A stretch of 64,000 nucleotides of DNA. It comes from Setaria digitata (lineage: Eukaryota > Nematoda > Chromadorea > Rhabditida > Setariidae). Made by a program: the position numbers and the translations under genes. The notes beneath the pieces were generated by a model. It ran no database searches. It was not told where the DNA came from and saw nothing but the letters and a program-made list of their open reading frames with translations. Positions within the stretch are counted from its first letter, which is position 1. Each line of letters opens with the position of its first letter. Location: assembly GCA_003640385.1 (NCBI GenBank), contig RCAB01000101.1, positions 1 to 64,000 of the forward strand, given 5' to 3'. Below, one piece after another: positions 43,401-54,290 of this stretch.

Positions 43401-46400
43401 TATGATTGTAAAGTTACATAACATACAAGATTTAATGAAGGACGAATAGATCGTGATATCTGAATTAAGCAACACCATTAGAAATATAAGGAAAAAGTTA
43501 CTTGACTCTTCCATACCAACATCAAATGCGTTTTTAACATCACGTATACCACTTGTTATACTATTATTGAAATCATCATCCATTTCCCCTCCAATTACTA
43601 CACCACCATCTTCGGTACCAGATCCTTCTACAGTTCCATCCTGTTCATCACCATTTTCATGTGTAGCAACACGTATCGCTGACAACACAGCATCCGTATT
43701 TGTATTCCAAGACATCGTATTATCACTGCTACAAATAATAGTTGAAATTGTATAAGAAAGTTTAAGCTAATTAATAACAAGAGAAAAGCGAATGAGTTAA
43801 TCCAAGTTGCTCAGTAGCAAAAAATATTGGAAATAATCTCTTAATGTGTGATATGAGTAAGTCACTTATTGGATAGCATTAGAAATTATATCTGCTAATA
43901 AATTAGTTTACAAGGGAGAGTAAAATTTGAAATATAGGAATGACATAATGAATTAACGAATATAAAATGATGACCTTGTAGGCCTTTTTTTTGAAATAGC
44001 CGTAGCTGTCGCTCCAACAGTTGTCGTTGGCGGAAATCCAGACCTTTGTTGATTCACTGGTATGTGGTCTCGCCCATTAGTCAGTGCACCAATATTGCGT
44101 ATGGGACTTTCAACGCCTTCACGTGAAGGAGATAAACTTGCCGTAGAACGTCTGTCCTAAAATCCTCAAAATATTAGTGCAGAATATTACATAATCTGAT
44201 AATTTCCCTAAAATTTCATATCAAACAAAATAAATAACGTAAATGAGATCATAAATTTTTTTCTCATTCCTAATCAAAAACAGACCCATAATGTCAATTT
44301 TTTTTTTTGCACCTATCCCAATAATTAGCTGCCAAATTACCAAGTTTCTTTCCTTTTGTTTTACTAGCTCGATTGATTCAGGATGAAATACAATTCATTT
44401 TCATTTTTTAACTATGAAAAAAATATTTGGAGTGAATTTCTGTGAAAAATTCATTTTAGCTTCCAGTGTCTTCATTATGATACATTATGTAGCATATTTA
44501 TACCGCATAATTTCACCACCACTTTAGAATATTCTATGTAATATCCTAATAACCTTCCTTAACTCGACTCTTACGCTTTGCAATGAAATTTTTGGTCAGC
44601 ATGAGTTTCACAGTAAGGAACGAACCAAATCATTCGCATGAGTTACAAGTCGTTCTCTCATATTATTCATCGGGAACGTAGTACCATGGAAATGTGGTGG
44701 AGGTAACGTCGTTACTGTTGTTACGCTTGGTGATGGTTGTGAACTGCTGACCATTGATGGTGGTTGAGCACGACGTGCACTCATCAAGCAACGATCCATC
44801 ATTAATTGAAGCAACCGTTTAGCAGTCGGATTATCGTGATACGCGTAAATATACTGTAATCAACATGTTAACTGGGTTCGGCGAAATATAAACATCAATG
44901 AAAGTATGCGATTATTGTTTCTTTGCATTGTCACTTTGCTTCATACAAATTAAAACTTTTAGAACTACTTTCAGTTATCAGACAAATTTCATAAAAATCT
45001 AGAAATCTTACTACTTACTACTTGCTGAAGCTAGCCTTCCTATAGTTAATATGCATGATTAAATATTTCACGGCTTGGAAGATAAAGCTTTTACGTTTAC
45101 AACTCATACACGCCAAACAAGCTTATTTAACCGAATTGGTAAAAAAGTCAAGTAAATTACTTATCATATCCGCCAATATCTGAATGTTGAATTGTTTTTG
45201 GATTTACTTTTGACGCTTATGAATAATTTGATGTTCATTATATTTTCTTTCTTGGAGCATCTAATCAATTAAGGTTAACAACCAGAAAGCTTACTTAATT
45301 CTCAATATTCACGATCAACCTTCCGAAGAAACGCTGATAAAAATCTTTTGACCACTTACATAATCTCTATATTATTTATACTATCTATGACATCAGCAAT
45401 TATAGTTTTAATTAAATATTACGGAAAACTCCCACTTTGTGCTCATAATTTTTCCGATGTGTTGAGTGAACATGTTCCCGTAACTGAAAATCGGTCGATC
45501 TCTCTGCATAACACTCGGTGCATTGAAATGGACTCCAGTGCAAATGCTCGACTTTTATGTGGACCTCAAATATATTCAATTCCCAAGGAAAAATAAATGT
45601 GATATATTTTCTTCTATTCATTCATTAATTATTACAAATTTTGATGTTATTCTTCTAATCCATCTGAACATAATTTTTTAAAACTGTTCATTTTGTTTAC
45701 TGCGCTTTTCATTTGCCGTTTCCAATTCTGTTTTTATCCAATTTGCTGTGGATGTATTGTTCTGGTAAATTTCACCTCCATTTCTTCACTGCTCATTTTA
45801 CAGATACCACACTCGGGACAACGCAAATACATCGGCGGTAGCGGGGGCAAATTGAGCAAATTTGGTAAATACATTGTTGATGCTCCCGGTCCTAGTCCAT
45901 ACGCGTAAGTATTACTACCTAAAATCACACACTACAGATAAGTTGATATTTCCTACTAGTTCATTCCTTAACGAGTTCTTTACGTCTAAAAAAAAAAAAA
46001 TAATGTCCTGATCTATTATTTCCCTGCCTACTCTCAAATACCTTTTTCGATCTTGTAAAGAAAAATTGCACGTTTAATAGCAATAACTTTTTAGGCCACT
46101 AAAAATAGTTACTTACTCAGGGGAGAAGAAAAGCTGTCGGTTCCCGAAACATTTGGCCATAAATCCAGCACATCGCTATTCACTGGCTGAAATTTCTGAT
46201 AAAGATTAGTGAGGTGACGGTAATTCAATTAAAATTTTATAAAGTAACTTGCAAAATTAAACAAAACCAGTAATGATCAAGTATTGGCAAGATTATTTTC
46301 AATCTTCTATGACAAAAAGTCACTTTCATGTTATTTAATGAGTATTTAAAACTTAGCAGCACCTAGTGTGATAAATTTAGTCTAGCAAATAACTTACTGA

Positions 46401-47352
46401 TGTTTGAAAAGAATGAGATGGAAAATTTCGTCCTATATACTGTTGCATTTCTTCTCGTGATCGTTGTTCTGCACGTCCTGATCCGTTTGGTACACTTCCT
46501 GCTGCTGCAGCTGCAAAAAAGAAAAAAAAAAGGAAAATTAAGATAGAGAAGACACACCCAACATAATATAATAACAACAAATGTAGTAAGCATCGGCTTC
46601 ATCATCAACAGTTTTCTTATAGTAACAAGAAACAATTCTTTCTCCTATAACTTCCAACTTAGCTTATCTGCTTAACAAAAATATCCAGAGAAAAATGCAA
46701 CATAGATTTCTTCTCATAATAACTTGCTTTACACAGGTATTTGAAGTTCTCAACAAAATCCTGACAAAACCTCTTTCTTCTATTATCAATATCCCAAAAT
46801 GACCATATTTCAAGTATCCATATTAGCAAACTATTTTCATGGTTAACAGCAATTCCAAATTCCAAAGGAACAAGGAGCACATTACCGAACACCTATGAAA
46901 CTAACAAGTACTCCATACAAAAGCGTCTCAATAGTTGTTGGGAAACAAGAGATCAAGTATTGAATCATGCGGAATCACAAGAATACAGTCAATCCGAAAA
47001 GAGTTGTATGATTTGAAATGATTGTCTCATCCCGTCAACTCTGTCAAGGCCATCATCAAACCATAATGTATGGAAAGTTGAGGAGAAATCGGTTTTTTTA
47101 ATGACCTTGACCGTAACAATAGACTACTAATAATTTTGTGAATTATTTGTTCAAATCACTACAGGCAAAAACCAAACAGAATTCCGGAATTCTGACCGTT
47201 GCATTTTTTCTTTTCTTTAGAATAAAATTTATTGAAAATTATTTACTTTGAGTGGAAAGCATTAAACGATGCATGATACTATCCCGAACATTTGATGGCA
47301 AGGATGAAGTACCACCACGTTGTGCTGGCGTCGGTGCTCCACTACGAATCAT
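37456..47352 (-). CDS. Eight-finger C2H2 zinc-finger protein, complete, 22 exons
   Basis: Predicted nuclear protein of 1170 residues. All junctions keep phase. Exons: 47352-47247, 46510-46398, 46186-46117, 45918-45776, 45564-45436, 44853-44626, 44156-43975, 43728-43502, 42715-42484, 42331-42229, 42096-41950, 41836-41693, 41577-41332, 41007-40849, 40596-40510, 40083-39970, 39730-39440, 39348-39259, 38985-38810, 38684-38539, 38189-38005, 37650-37456. Fingers come in four close pairs, by Cys/Cys/His/His: 130/133/146/151 and 159/162/175/180; 487/489/501/505 and 517/522/535/540; 680/683/695/699 and 711/714/727/732; 906/909/920/924 and 932/935/948/953. The third has an unusual C-x-C. An Ala-rich and Gln-rich stretch lies at about 609-660, a Ser-rich and basic stretch at 830-870, and a strongly acidic tail after 1000 ends in Glu runs. 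This suggests a DNA- or chromatin-binding regulator; I cannot name the orthologue. One intron (40509-40084) is GC-AG. Start: first ATG, nine bases after an acceptor. Confidence 0.9.
40084..40509 (-). other. GC-AG intron of the zinc-finger gene
   Basis: The exon at 40596-40510 ends in codon AAG and the intron starts GCAAAT. The next exon, from 40083 after ATTTCAG, must be read in phase 0, since other phases hit stops within about a dozen codons. The alternative GT inside CAGTGC leaves phase 2 and leads to a stop. Confidence 0.65.
40694..40843. repeat. AT-rich duplication around an N, zinc-finger gene intron
   Basis: A segment of TATATA and poly-T ending in CTACCAAATTCAGAAA is repeated on either side of a single N at 40767, just downstream of the exon ending at 40849. 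The two copies differ only in tract lengths. This is likely an assembly join inside an intron and does not change the coding model. Confidence 0.75.
42889..43157. repeat. 134-bp direct duplication around an N, zinc-finger gene intron
   Basis: Bases 42889-43022 recur at 43024-43157 with one mismatch, separated by a single N at 43023. It lies in the intron between the exons at 43502 and 42715 and is best explained as an unmerged assembly overlap. Confidence 0.85.
46492..46510 (-). other. Repeated CAG acceptors at zinc-finger exon 2
   Basis: Exon 2 begins CTGCAGCAGCAGG directly after TTTTTTGCAG. The extra CAG triplets are potential alternative acceptors in frame with the chosen one, which would remove two to four Ala residues. 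Confidence 0.4.
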
Positions 47353-47998
47353 CCTTTTGCCCTAATTTTCACACCACCAATCGGTCCCAAATAGCCAACT
47401 GATTCACCACACTATCGGTTTCACGACAAAAAAAAAAAAATTTATAAATGAACTCCAACCTGTAATTAAAAATCACAATAAAATGTTGCGGTAAATCATG
47501 AAGAAAAAGTTCCACTCGATATTTACAATTAGCTCATTAATAATGATAACAATTGCAACGTGATGTGTGAAATATAAGAGGATAATTTGAAAAATTTAAG
47601 TAAAAAATGAATGCATCCGAGAAATGAACAGAATCTTGAATGAAAGCAATGATATCGGATACACGGTTTGGCCAACTACTACACTTGCGAACTGGTGTGG
47701 TTAATAGAGAATCAATCATCACGTGTATTATAAATTAGCACCCTTCTTCCTTTGTCTCTCCTCTTCCACTCTCACTTAGTCTTCTCTCAATTAGTTTTAA
47801 TTTTTCATCTCTTCATTCACTGCAGTATTGAGATTCTGAAACCGTATCGTATTTCATAAAAATTGACAAGTTTCAGTGAATAATCCCATCACTTGCAACA
47901 ACGTCTTCCACTACACTGTTTAAGGGTAAAAAAAATTTTACATTTTATGCTGGTAAATGTAAACATTCGCAAATGTTTCTTATAGTTTATTTTGAGAA
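47353..47998 (-). promoter_or_regulatory. Spacer between two same-strand genes, with acceptor upstream of the ATG
   Basis: Between the TAA of the upstream gene (47999) and the zinc-finger ATG (47352) lie 646 bases. An acceptor-like GAAAATTAG ends at 47362, nine bases before the ATG, and would suit trans-splicing of a spliced leader. No promoter motif was recognised. Whether this is an intercistronic region of an operon or an independent promoter is open. Confidence 0.4.
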
Positions 47999-49493
47999 TT
48001 AGACTACAAAGGTCAAAGTTAGTGTGGAAGAGAAATCGGTTAATTCGTCCATTGTTGGATAACATTTGAGTAAAAAGTCCACTAGGACTGCAGAGTTGTT
48101 GTTTATATGTTTTTCCAGTAACGTGGATGTTGCCTTTTTAATCATTTGTAAATTTCTTCCAGGCCAAAGGTCAGCAAGGTTGTAGAAAATTTCTGCTAGT
48201 CGACGTTGAGCGACCAAAGGATTTTTGAAGTCAAATATGGATAAAAGGCAAACAATGGAGTTAGTGGTACGTTTGGAAGAATATGTTGTTTCTGCTCTCT
48301 CAATGACCCTTATAAAATGAGCATCAATGAAGGTGTGGAAGGATTCAGAGAAGGAATGGAAGTGTCGAGAAAATACAGCGAATGAAAGAATGCGATGAGA
48401 ATCAGGATCAAGAAAAATGGAGTCTGAAGACAGAAATCCAAAAAGAGGAACATAGCTAGAAATCAATGATGAAAAAGAAAAAGAAATGTAACGATAAGCC
48501 AAATAGAATTTGGACATGAAACGAATGCAATGTTTATGGATTCTAATCGAAAAATGTTGAAAACAAATTCATAAAACTTACAGTTACTAGTCACGAAAAA
48601 GAAAAGAAAAAAACAAAACAAAGGCGAGGAAGATTATGGACACAATTAAATTCAGATGGATGTCATCAACAGATTACAAATTTTGCTGACAATGTCTTAA
48701 AAGAATTTAAAATATGCAGATGCAGATACAGAACAATGATAACAACTATCAAGATATCAGCTAATAATTAGGCTAATCACCAATTTGTTGCTAGGATTTC
48801 TGATGATGAGAATACCTTAGCCGTAAAATAATGTGATGAAACAAATGAGATAATAATATTTTGTCATGAAGAAGAAGATATTTCGAAGCTGGAAGAGATA
48901 CGAATGCGTCGAGCAGTGGAAAGAACAGTAGCAGAAACTGAAGAGTACGGAAACGATGATGCCAACAGCCATCTGAAACACAAATGAATTCAAAGAAGGA
49001 GAAAAAAAAAAAGTGTTCATAATAAAGAATTTCATTCGAATGAATCTGTTGAAGGGTATGGTGAAGAAGCAAATGAAATCATTGAATTTTGGGAGTAAAT
49101 TTTAAGAGGGAAGTTAAATTGACAAATGGAAATACTGATGAGAAGAACTTCAACTAAACGGACACTGCAAAGTTCGTCAATCAACTTGATCATCTGATTA
49201 CAATGAAGTAGGCTGGAGAGATGCTGAGAAGCCGGTATTAAAAAAAAAAAAAAAAAAAAATGAACAAAATACATGGCCTTATTTAAAATTTAATCACTGC
49301 ATTCTACTTTGTAACAAGAATTAGCCTGATATCTATTATATAATTATTCCATTACAATTTGATATCACTTATCATTACATACAGAATGTCGTGAAAAAGA
49401 AACATACTAAGAAGGAAATTTTTGAATTTCGAATGAAAAAGCATATCACCTTATCAACATTTAATTGCAAATCATAAAACATCTTAAGCACCT
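47999..49493 (-). CDS. Last four exons of an unidentified helical protein
   Basis: Minus-strand exons 49493-49450, 49223-49136, 48972-48816 and 48455-47999 join with phases 0, 1 and 2 and encode 247 residues ending at TAA. Acceptors are TGCTGTAG, GGCTTCTCAG, GTGTTTCAG and TGATTTCTAG; donors GTGATA, GTATTT and GTATTC. The sequence is Leu-rich with amphipathic helical stretches (for example IKLIDELCSVRLVEVLLI, and QRRLAEIFYNLADLW near the C-terminus), as in HEAT/ARM-like or other all-helical scaffolds. No signal peptide or catalytic motif is seen. The reading frame also runs on upstream of 48455 to a Met at 48517, but that segment is a pyrimidine-rich intron end. The 5' exons are not found; they should lie above 49.5 kb. 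I do not recognise the family. Confidence 0.65.
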
Positions 49494-49973
49494 CTACAGC
49501 ATCACAATTATCGGAAGAAAGAAAGAAAGAAAGAAAAAAAAAAAAAAGAGAAATGAATGAAAAGCAACGAAGTTAATGAAATTTGATAATGTAAAGAATA
49601 GTAGAATGAATCTTTGCTCCTGCTCCTGCTTACTACGAAACGATAAGTGAAATGCTACTGCTGCTGATGACTGCGAGAAGACTCTATCTGAAGCACACCA
49701 CCACCAGCACCACATCGGGAAGAGCTGAAAATGAATTGGAAGGTTTCTTCGGGACATTTGGACGAGGACTGCTAGCTACTTAATGATGCCAATGCGAATA
49801 GTATTAACAGCTGACGAAAAATCGGGTGGACTTTCAGGGAGAAGAATCGAACCGATAAGACGACGACAACCGATGACTTCTTCTTTCCTCCTTTTTGAAA
49901 ATTCCAGCAAACAGAGGGAGTCAGCTGAAGTGAGTCAGTGCTGAGCCGACAAAACCAACCAACTAACACAGAT

Positions 49974-50092
49974 GATCATCATCATCATCATCATCACCAT
50001 CATCATCAGCAACCACCCTCTTCACCCTTCAGACGAAATGAAATACTTCGTTTTCGTCTTCGCCTTCATCATCATCATCATCATCATCATCT
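49974..50092. repeat. Two (ATC)n arrays, poly-His in one frame
   Basis: Two ATC triplet runs (about 49975-50008 and 50067-50091) give ten and eight consecutive His codons in a plus-strand frame of 93 codons (49938-50219). Other frames give poly-Ser or poly-Ile/Met. No splice or homology support makes it a gene. Confidence 0.75.
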
Positions 50093-51840
50093 GGAGTTCT
50101 TCGCTGATGACGACTGGGACGATGAGAAAATAGAACACTTCAAATTCAGCACTCTTCACCGTTTTCTTACACACTATTTTCTGGAATGCTCCATAAAAAC
50201 GAAACTCCTACAGTACTGATAAGTCGTTATCAGTAGTGCTACAGGTACCACGAAATACCACGCTTCTTCATTGGACATCAAACAGTAGCTCTCTTCCCAT
50301 GAAAAACTATTCTTACAACGTTAGAATTCGTTCATTCTCGAAGTGCAGAAGTAAACTTCAGTTCTTTCCAAACAACAACAACAACTACTAATACTTGCCT
50401 GCTTGCTTTCTTGAATTAGCATCAAGTTTCTAAAAGCAGACATTTCCCATTGTTATCTTTGGTAAAATGAAGGAAGGAAATTATTACGATCACTTCACTT
50501 CACAGCAGTGAAATTATTTGAAGAAGAATGAAAGGAAAAGAGATGAGATGGAAGAGAGAGAGGTAGAGTGGTGAGGAGGAAATCTTGTACAATATTGGAC
50601 AAACTAATCTTGTTAAGATATAGGCAAACGATGAAAACGAAAATAATTTCTTTTCCTCCTTCCACACTGATGATTTCTGCTGATTCCAGAAGATTCATAG
50701 CATTTCTTCATTTGAAAAAAAAAAAAAATGTTGCAGAATTAATTCTAGAATATCTCAGAACTTGACTTATACGTGTATATCTCTCCTCATCATAATTAAA
50801 CTTAATCATCATCACCACGACAACCAAAATGCGTTTTGCATACAAATCATTGCTTTTTATCTTAGATTAAGCTACTCTGTAAGGTTTACTCTCATTTTAT
50901 AGATTTATTTGGAAATAAATATTATTTAATTTATCAACAATTCTAGTAACACGCAATTAGGATGAATTAGATTTGCTTCAAAAAAAAAAAAAAGGAAAGG
51001 AAACTCTTCCATATGACTATATTACATTCAGCTATGCAAATGTGATAGAAAATTTGATAATTTTACTCACTTTTGAAATTTTAAATTTTAAAATTTCTTT
51101 GCAATAATTATTTATGCAATATGTTTCCAGTTGCTATCAAAGAAACCTAAAATAAATAACAGCGAATGAACAGGACTTTTCAAATAAATAGCAGAATGAG
51201 AAAAACATATGTTGCTGCTGTATTACATTACTTGAGTTTGCACAACGGACACTGGAAAACCGAGGAAGATTCTTTGACTTGTATAATTTCGTAGGAATCT
51301 ACAAATCTAACAGAAACCATCCATCTAATCATACTGCCATCGGAAATTTCAAATCTTGCATATGTATTGTAAGAAAGATAAATTTCGCTTCTTTCAGTTC
51401 ATTTTGCTCCCTGAATCAAAAAGAAAAACCTAACGTTGTTAAGGAGAGAAATCAATCTCATCCACCTCTTATCACCGTTATCATTATCAAATGTAAACCG
51501 TTAAAATAGCAAAATGATACGACAAGTAGCACTTCTTCACTGTATCGGATAAGAAACAAAATTTCCAAAATGGATGACAAAAGAAGGAGTAAACGGATTC
51601 AAAACTTCAGATGTACGGAATGTGAAGCACAAGAAGTGCGTGCTATCACTGAGACTACTGTGTTGTTGATGCCGTTTAAGAATATAGGAAGGACGATAGG
51701 TAGGCTGCACGGATAGATGTCTGGATGTCTGGATGGATGGAGGGATCGACAGATGGATGTGGTGCTCGGAGGTGGGGAGGCTAAGTGAAGTGGGAAGGCT
51801 ACTGATGCTCGAAACACCTAACGAAGCGCGAACATAAAGC

Positions 51841-51926
51841 ATCGTCAACGTAAGCGTCACCGTCACCGTCAGCGTCCGTATCAGCGTCAGTGTCAGCGTC
51901 ACGTCATCGTCAGCGTGACGACAAAT
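51841..51926. promoter_or_regulatory. Array of CGTCA pentamers
   Basis: Within 86 bases CGTCA occurs eight times, with one TGACG in reverse, mostly spaced by six bases, and one copy reads TCACGTCA. CGTCA/TGACG is the half-site bound by CREB/ATF-type bZIP factors. It may equally be a degenerate hexamer repeat. Confidence 0.4.
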
Positions 51927-52055
51927 TGCAGACGATAAACGAATATCTTTCATCGTCTTTGTAGTCAGAGGTTGACGTTGACATAGAAGAATGGAGGAGT
52001 GAAAGGCAAGCTTGCAACATACTGCAATTATACAGGCCGACACTCACAAAGATTA

Positions 52056-52148
52056 ATGGTTGACAATGACGACGACAACGACGATACCGAGGACGAGGAC
52101 GAGAATGACGACGAAGAGGATGACAAGAGGATGGATGAATGGACGTGA
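52056..52148 (+). repeat. GAC/GAG triplet repeat, acidic 30-codon frame
   Basis: Imperfect GAC, GAT and GAG triplets follow an ATG at 52056 and give an Asp/Glu-rich peptide with TGA at 52146-52148. Composition is explained by the triplet repeat, and no gene structure surrounds it. Confidence 0.5.
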
Positions 52149-52380
52149 CGAGGAGTAGTATCCGTCGAAGAGAGGACTTCTTTCGCCTTCTTCTCTCTCG
52201 CCATCAGCTCACAACTAAGCAGGCATCAGCCAGCAACCCTAGTCCATCTAGACAGGTCTTCTACGACGGTTAGACAGAAGCAAAGAGAGACACTTCTGCA
52301 GGCGCAACAGCAACCCTTCAGCGCACCAGAATACAAAATACAGAAGAAGAAGCACTCGAGGAATCAGAAAGTTTTCCACT

Positions 52381-52439
52381 GCACACACATACGCACGCAC
52401 ACACACACACACGCGCACGCACGCACGCACGCACACACA
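52381..52439. repeat. (CA)n/(GCAC)n microsatellite
   Basis: About 60 bases of CA dinucleotides with interspersed GCAC units. The poly-Val/Cys frame on the minus strand is an artefact. Confidence 0.95.
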
Positions 52440-53622
52440 ATGCATCACCTCCAACTTTGCTATACAAGAGGGAAGGTAAATAAATCAAAGCTGAAGACTA
52501 AAATGTGATGATTGCTGAAAGTGGAGCAGATGGAGCATCTCGTGTTCTTCAGTGATAGTTGAAGGATTCTATGACACGTACGTGAATTAGGTCAGCATAT
52601 TTGGATGAATGTGTAAACTTGAGTGCAAGAAGTCTGTTACAAAATCAACAAATGAAGGAGCTTCAAATATGAGGTGATAGCAGGGATGATAAGTTTGAAA
52701 TGGATAACAACCATCGGCAATGATTGCTTACATAGCATTTGATCGGATGTATTATGATCCTTGATTCGTGGAAGAATCACAATGTTGATTCTGAATAAGT
52801 AAGAAAAAAAAGAAAAAAGGAAACTGACTGAAAGTATTTTAATCGGTTAGTTTAACAATTTATCACTTGTGTTTTGTGATATATATATTCTAGAGAATTA
52901 TCATCACTATTGATAAGCAACATTTGTATCAATACGTATATCAATTAATATTTGAGTTATCCTCTCAAATAGCTAATTAAATTTTCAGTTAATTACTAAG
53001 TAGCCAGTAAGAAGAAATAACAAATGCTTCAATGAAAATTGGATGAAAAATGAATTTACAAGTAATGAAAAGAGTTATAATCATATATGAATAACTAAAT
53101 CGAGATGATCACTGAATAGGAGACTGTATGTTAAAAATTTCTAAATAAATTAATTTTCACGATAGGCCAAAATTAGATTAATTAATAGTTTCATAATTCA
53201 AACAATATTTCCGATTCTATACATACATATTCATACTTCAATAACTCAAAAAAGAAAAAGAAAGAAATTTCCGTTTTATTTGTTTTATTCATTCCATCAT
53301 TTTTCATGTTTTTTGCTTTTTTTTTTTTTTTCGCAGAAGGCTTTACATCTGTTTCAATCCAACAAAAAGAAAGGAAAATGCAATGAAAATAATGTCTGTT
53401 TCTCCAGGGCATCAACCGAACCGGAACCCTTTGAATCACTTCTGAAGGATAACAGGAAAGTAGTTGCAGAATGGAAGAACAGAAGGTATTGCTGGTACGA
53501 CGAGATCGATAGTAACAACCAACCACCAGCAAACACACCAATTGCGGGCAGTAGCAGTAGTAGCATCAGGAGCATCGTTATTCCGATGCCATTCGTTTGC
53601 CATCATCAATCCGAACTTGCAT

Positions 53623-53936
53623 GATCGTCGTCACCAGCAGCACCATCACTGTCATCGACATCGACATCAGCAACGGACGGCATGGCATCACAGTCGGCAT
53701 CGGCATCGACATCGACATCACAGATAGACGACGGACGACGACTGATGGAAGATAACAGTGACACAGTTCAGTTCAACGGTGGCGATACGATGAACAAGCA
53801 GACCCTGCCACAATCATCGACGAGAATTGCTGGTGACAGCGGTGTAGTGATGGCATCAGATGCCATCATCCTTCGTCCTCTTCTCTCTTCTGTAACAGTA
53901 GCAGTAGCAATTTTTTACGCTACAGCGGAGGTCTGA
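53623..53936 (+). CDS. Ser-rich open frame, possible first coding exon
   Basis: The frame containing the ATG at 53682 is open from about 53623 to a TGA at 53934-53936. From the Met it encodes 84 residues: a Ser/Thr/Ala-rich start from ATCGAC-type hexamers, then a non-repetitive region (for example DDGRRLMEDNSDTVQFNGGD). A possible GTGTAG donor at about 53842 would make it the first exon of a gene with a large intron. No downstream partner exon was found in this window, and no family is recognised. Confidence 0.25.
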
Positions 53937-54248
53937 AGTATTTTCAGAGCAGATGCCACCGTTGTCAGCCACTGTATTCCATCTACCACTGCTGAAGCAT
54001 GAAATGCGAAGTGAGAGAGAATGTTCGGTGTTGTTTGAAATCTGTGAAAATGCATTTTCTTTCTTCGTTCAATTAGCAGAAAGTTTCAAATGAAACAACG
54101 AGTTTGCAGTGCGTGTGAATTAAATTTGCATGAAAATATTTCTGGCAGTACCTACCTGGCAGTAGTGGTGGCATTCTGTTCGTGTTTGTACTTGCAGAAG
54201 AGAAATTTTACTTCCGTTTAAGTTCCTCTCCTGGGATGCATCGTAATT

Positions 54249-54290
54249 AGGAAGAAGTTGCTTTTAATTAGGAAGAAGTTGAATTTAATA
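54249..54290. repeat. Tandem 21-bp duplication
   Basis: The unit TAATTAGGAAGAAGTTG plus a few bases occurs twice in a row. Short local duplication only. Confidence 0.7.

Larger units (their letters stand above)
49494..53681. promoter_or_regulatory. Repeat-rich, CpG-containing stretch; possible divergent promoter region
   Basis: Compared with its surroundings this stretch has more G+C, more CpG, and many short tandem motifs: (ATC)n, CGTCA, GGAT, GAC triplets and a (CA)n array. No coding exon is firm, although missing 5' exons of the minus-strand gene ending at 47999 should lie here or beyond. Its place between that gene and a plus-strand candidate at 53.6 kb fits a shared regulatory region, which is inference only. 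Confidence 0.3.

Noticed and set aside
48456..48517. N-terminal extension of the minus-strand frame starting at 48517
   Set aside because: These codons are a pyrimidine-rich tract ending in TTTCTAG, i.e. an intron end; splicing at 48455 joins in phase to an upstream exon.
51537..52043. 168-codon minus-strand frame
   Set aside because: Long, but built largely on the CGTCA and GGAT repeats (Thr-Leu runs), with no domain, no splice context and no match to a known family.
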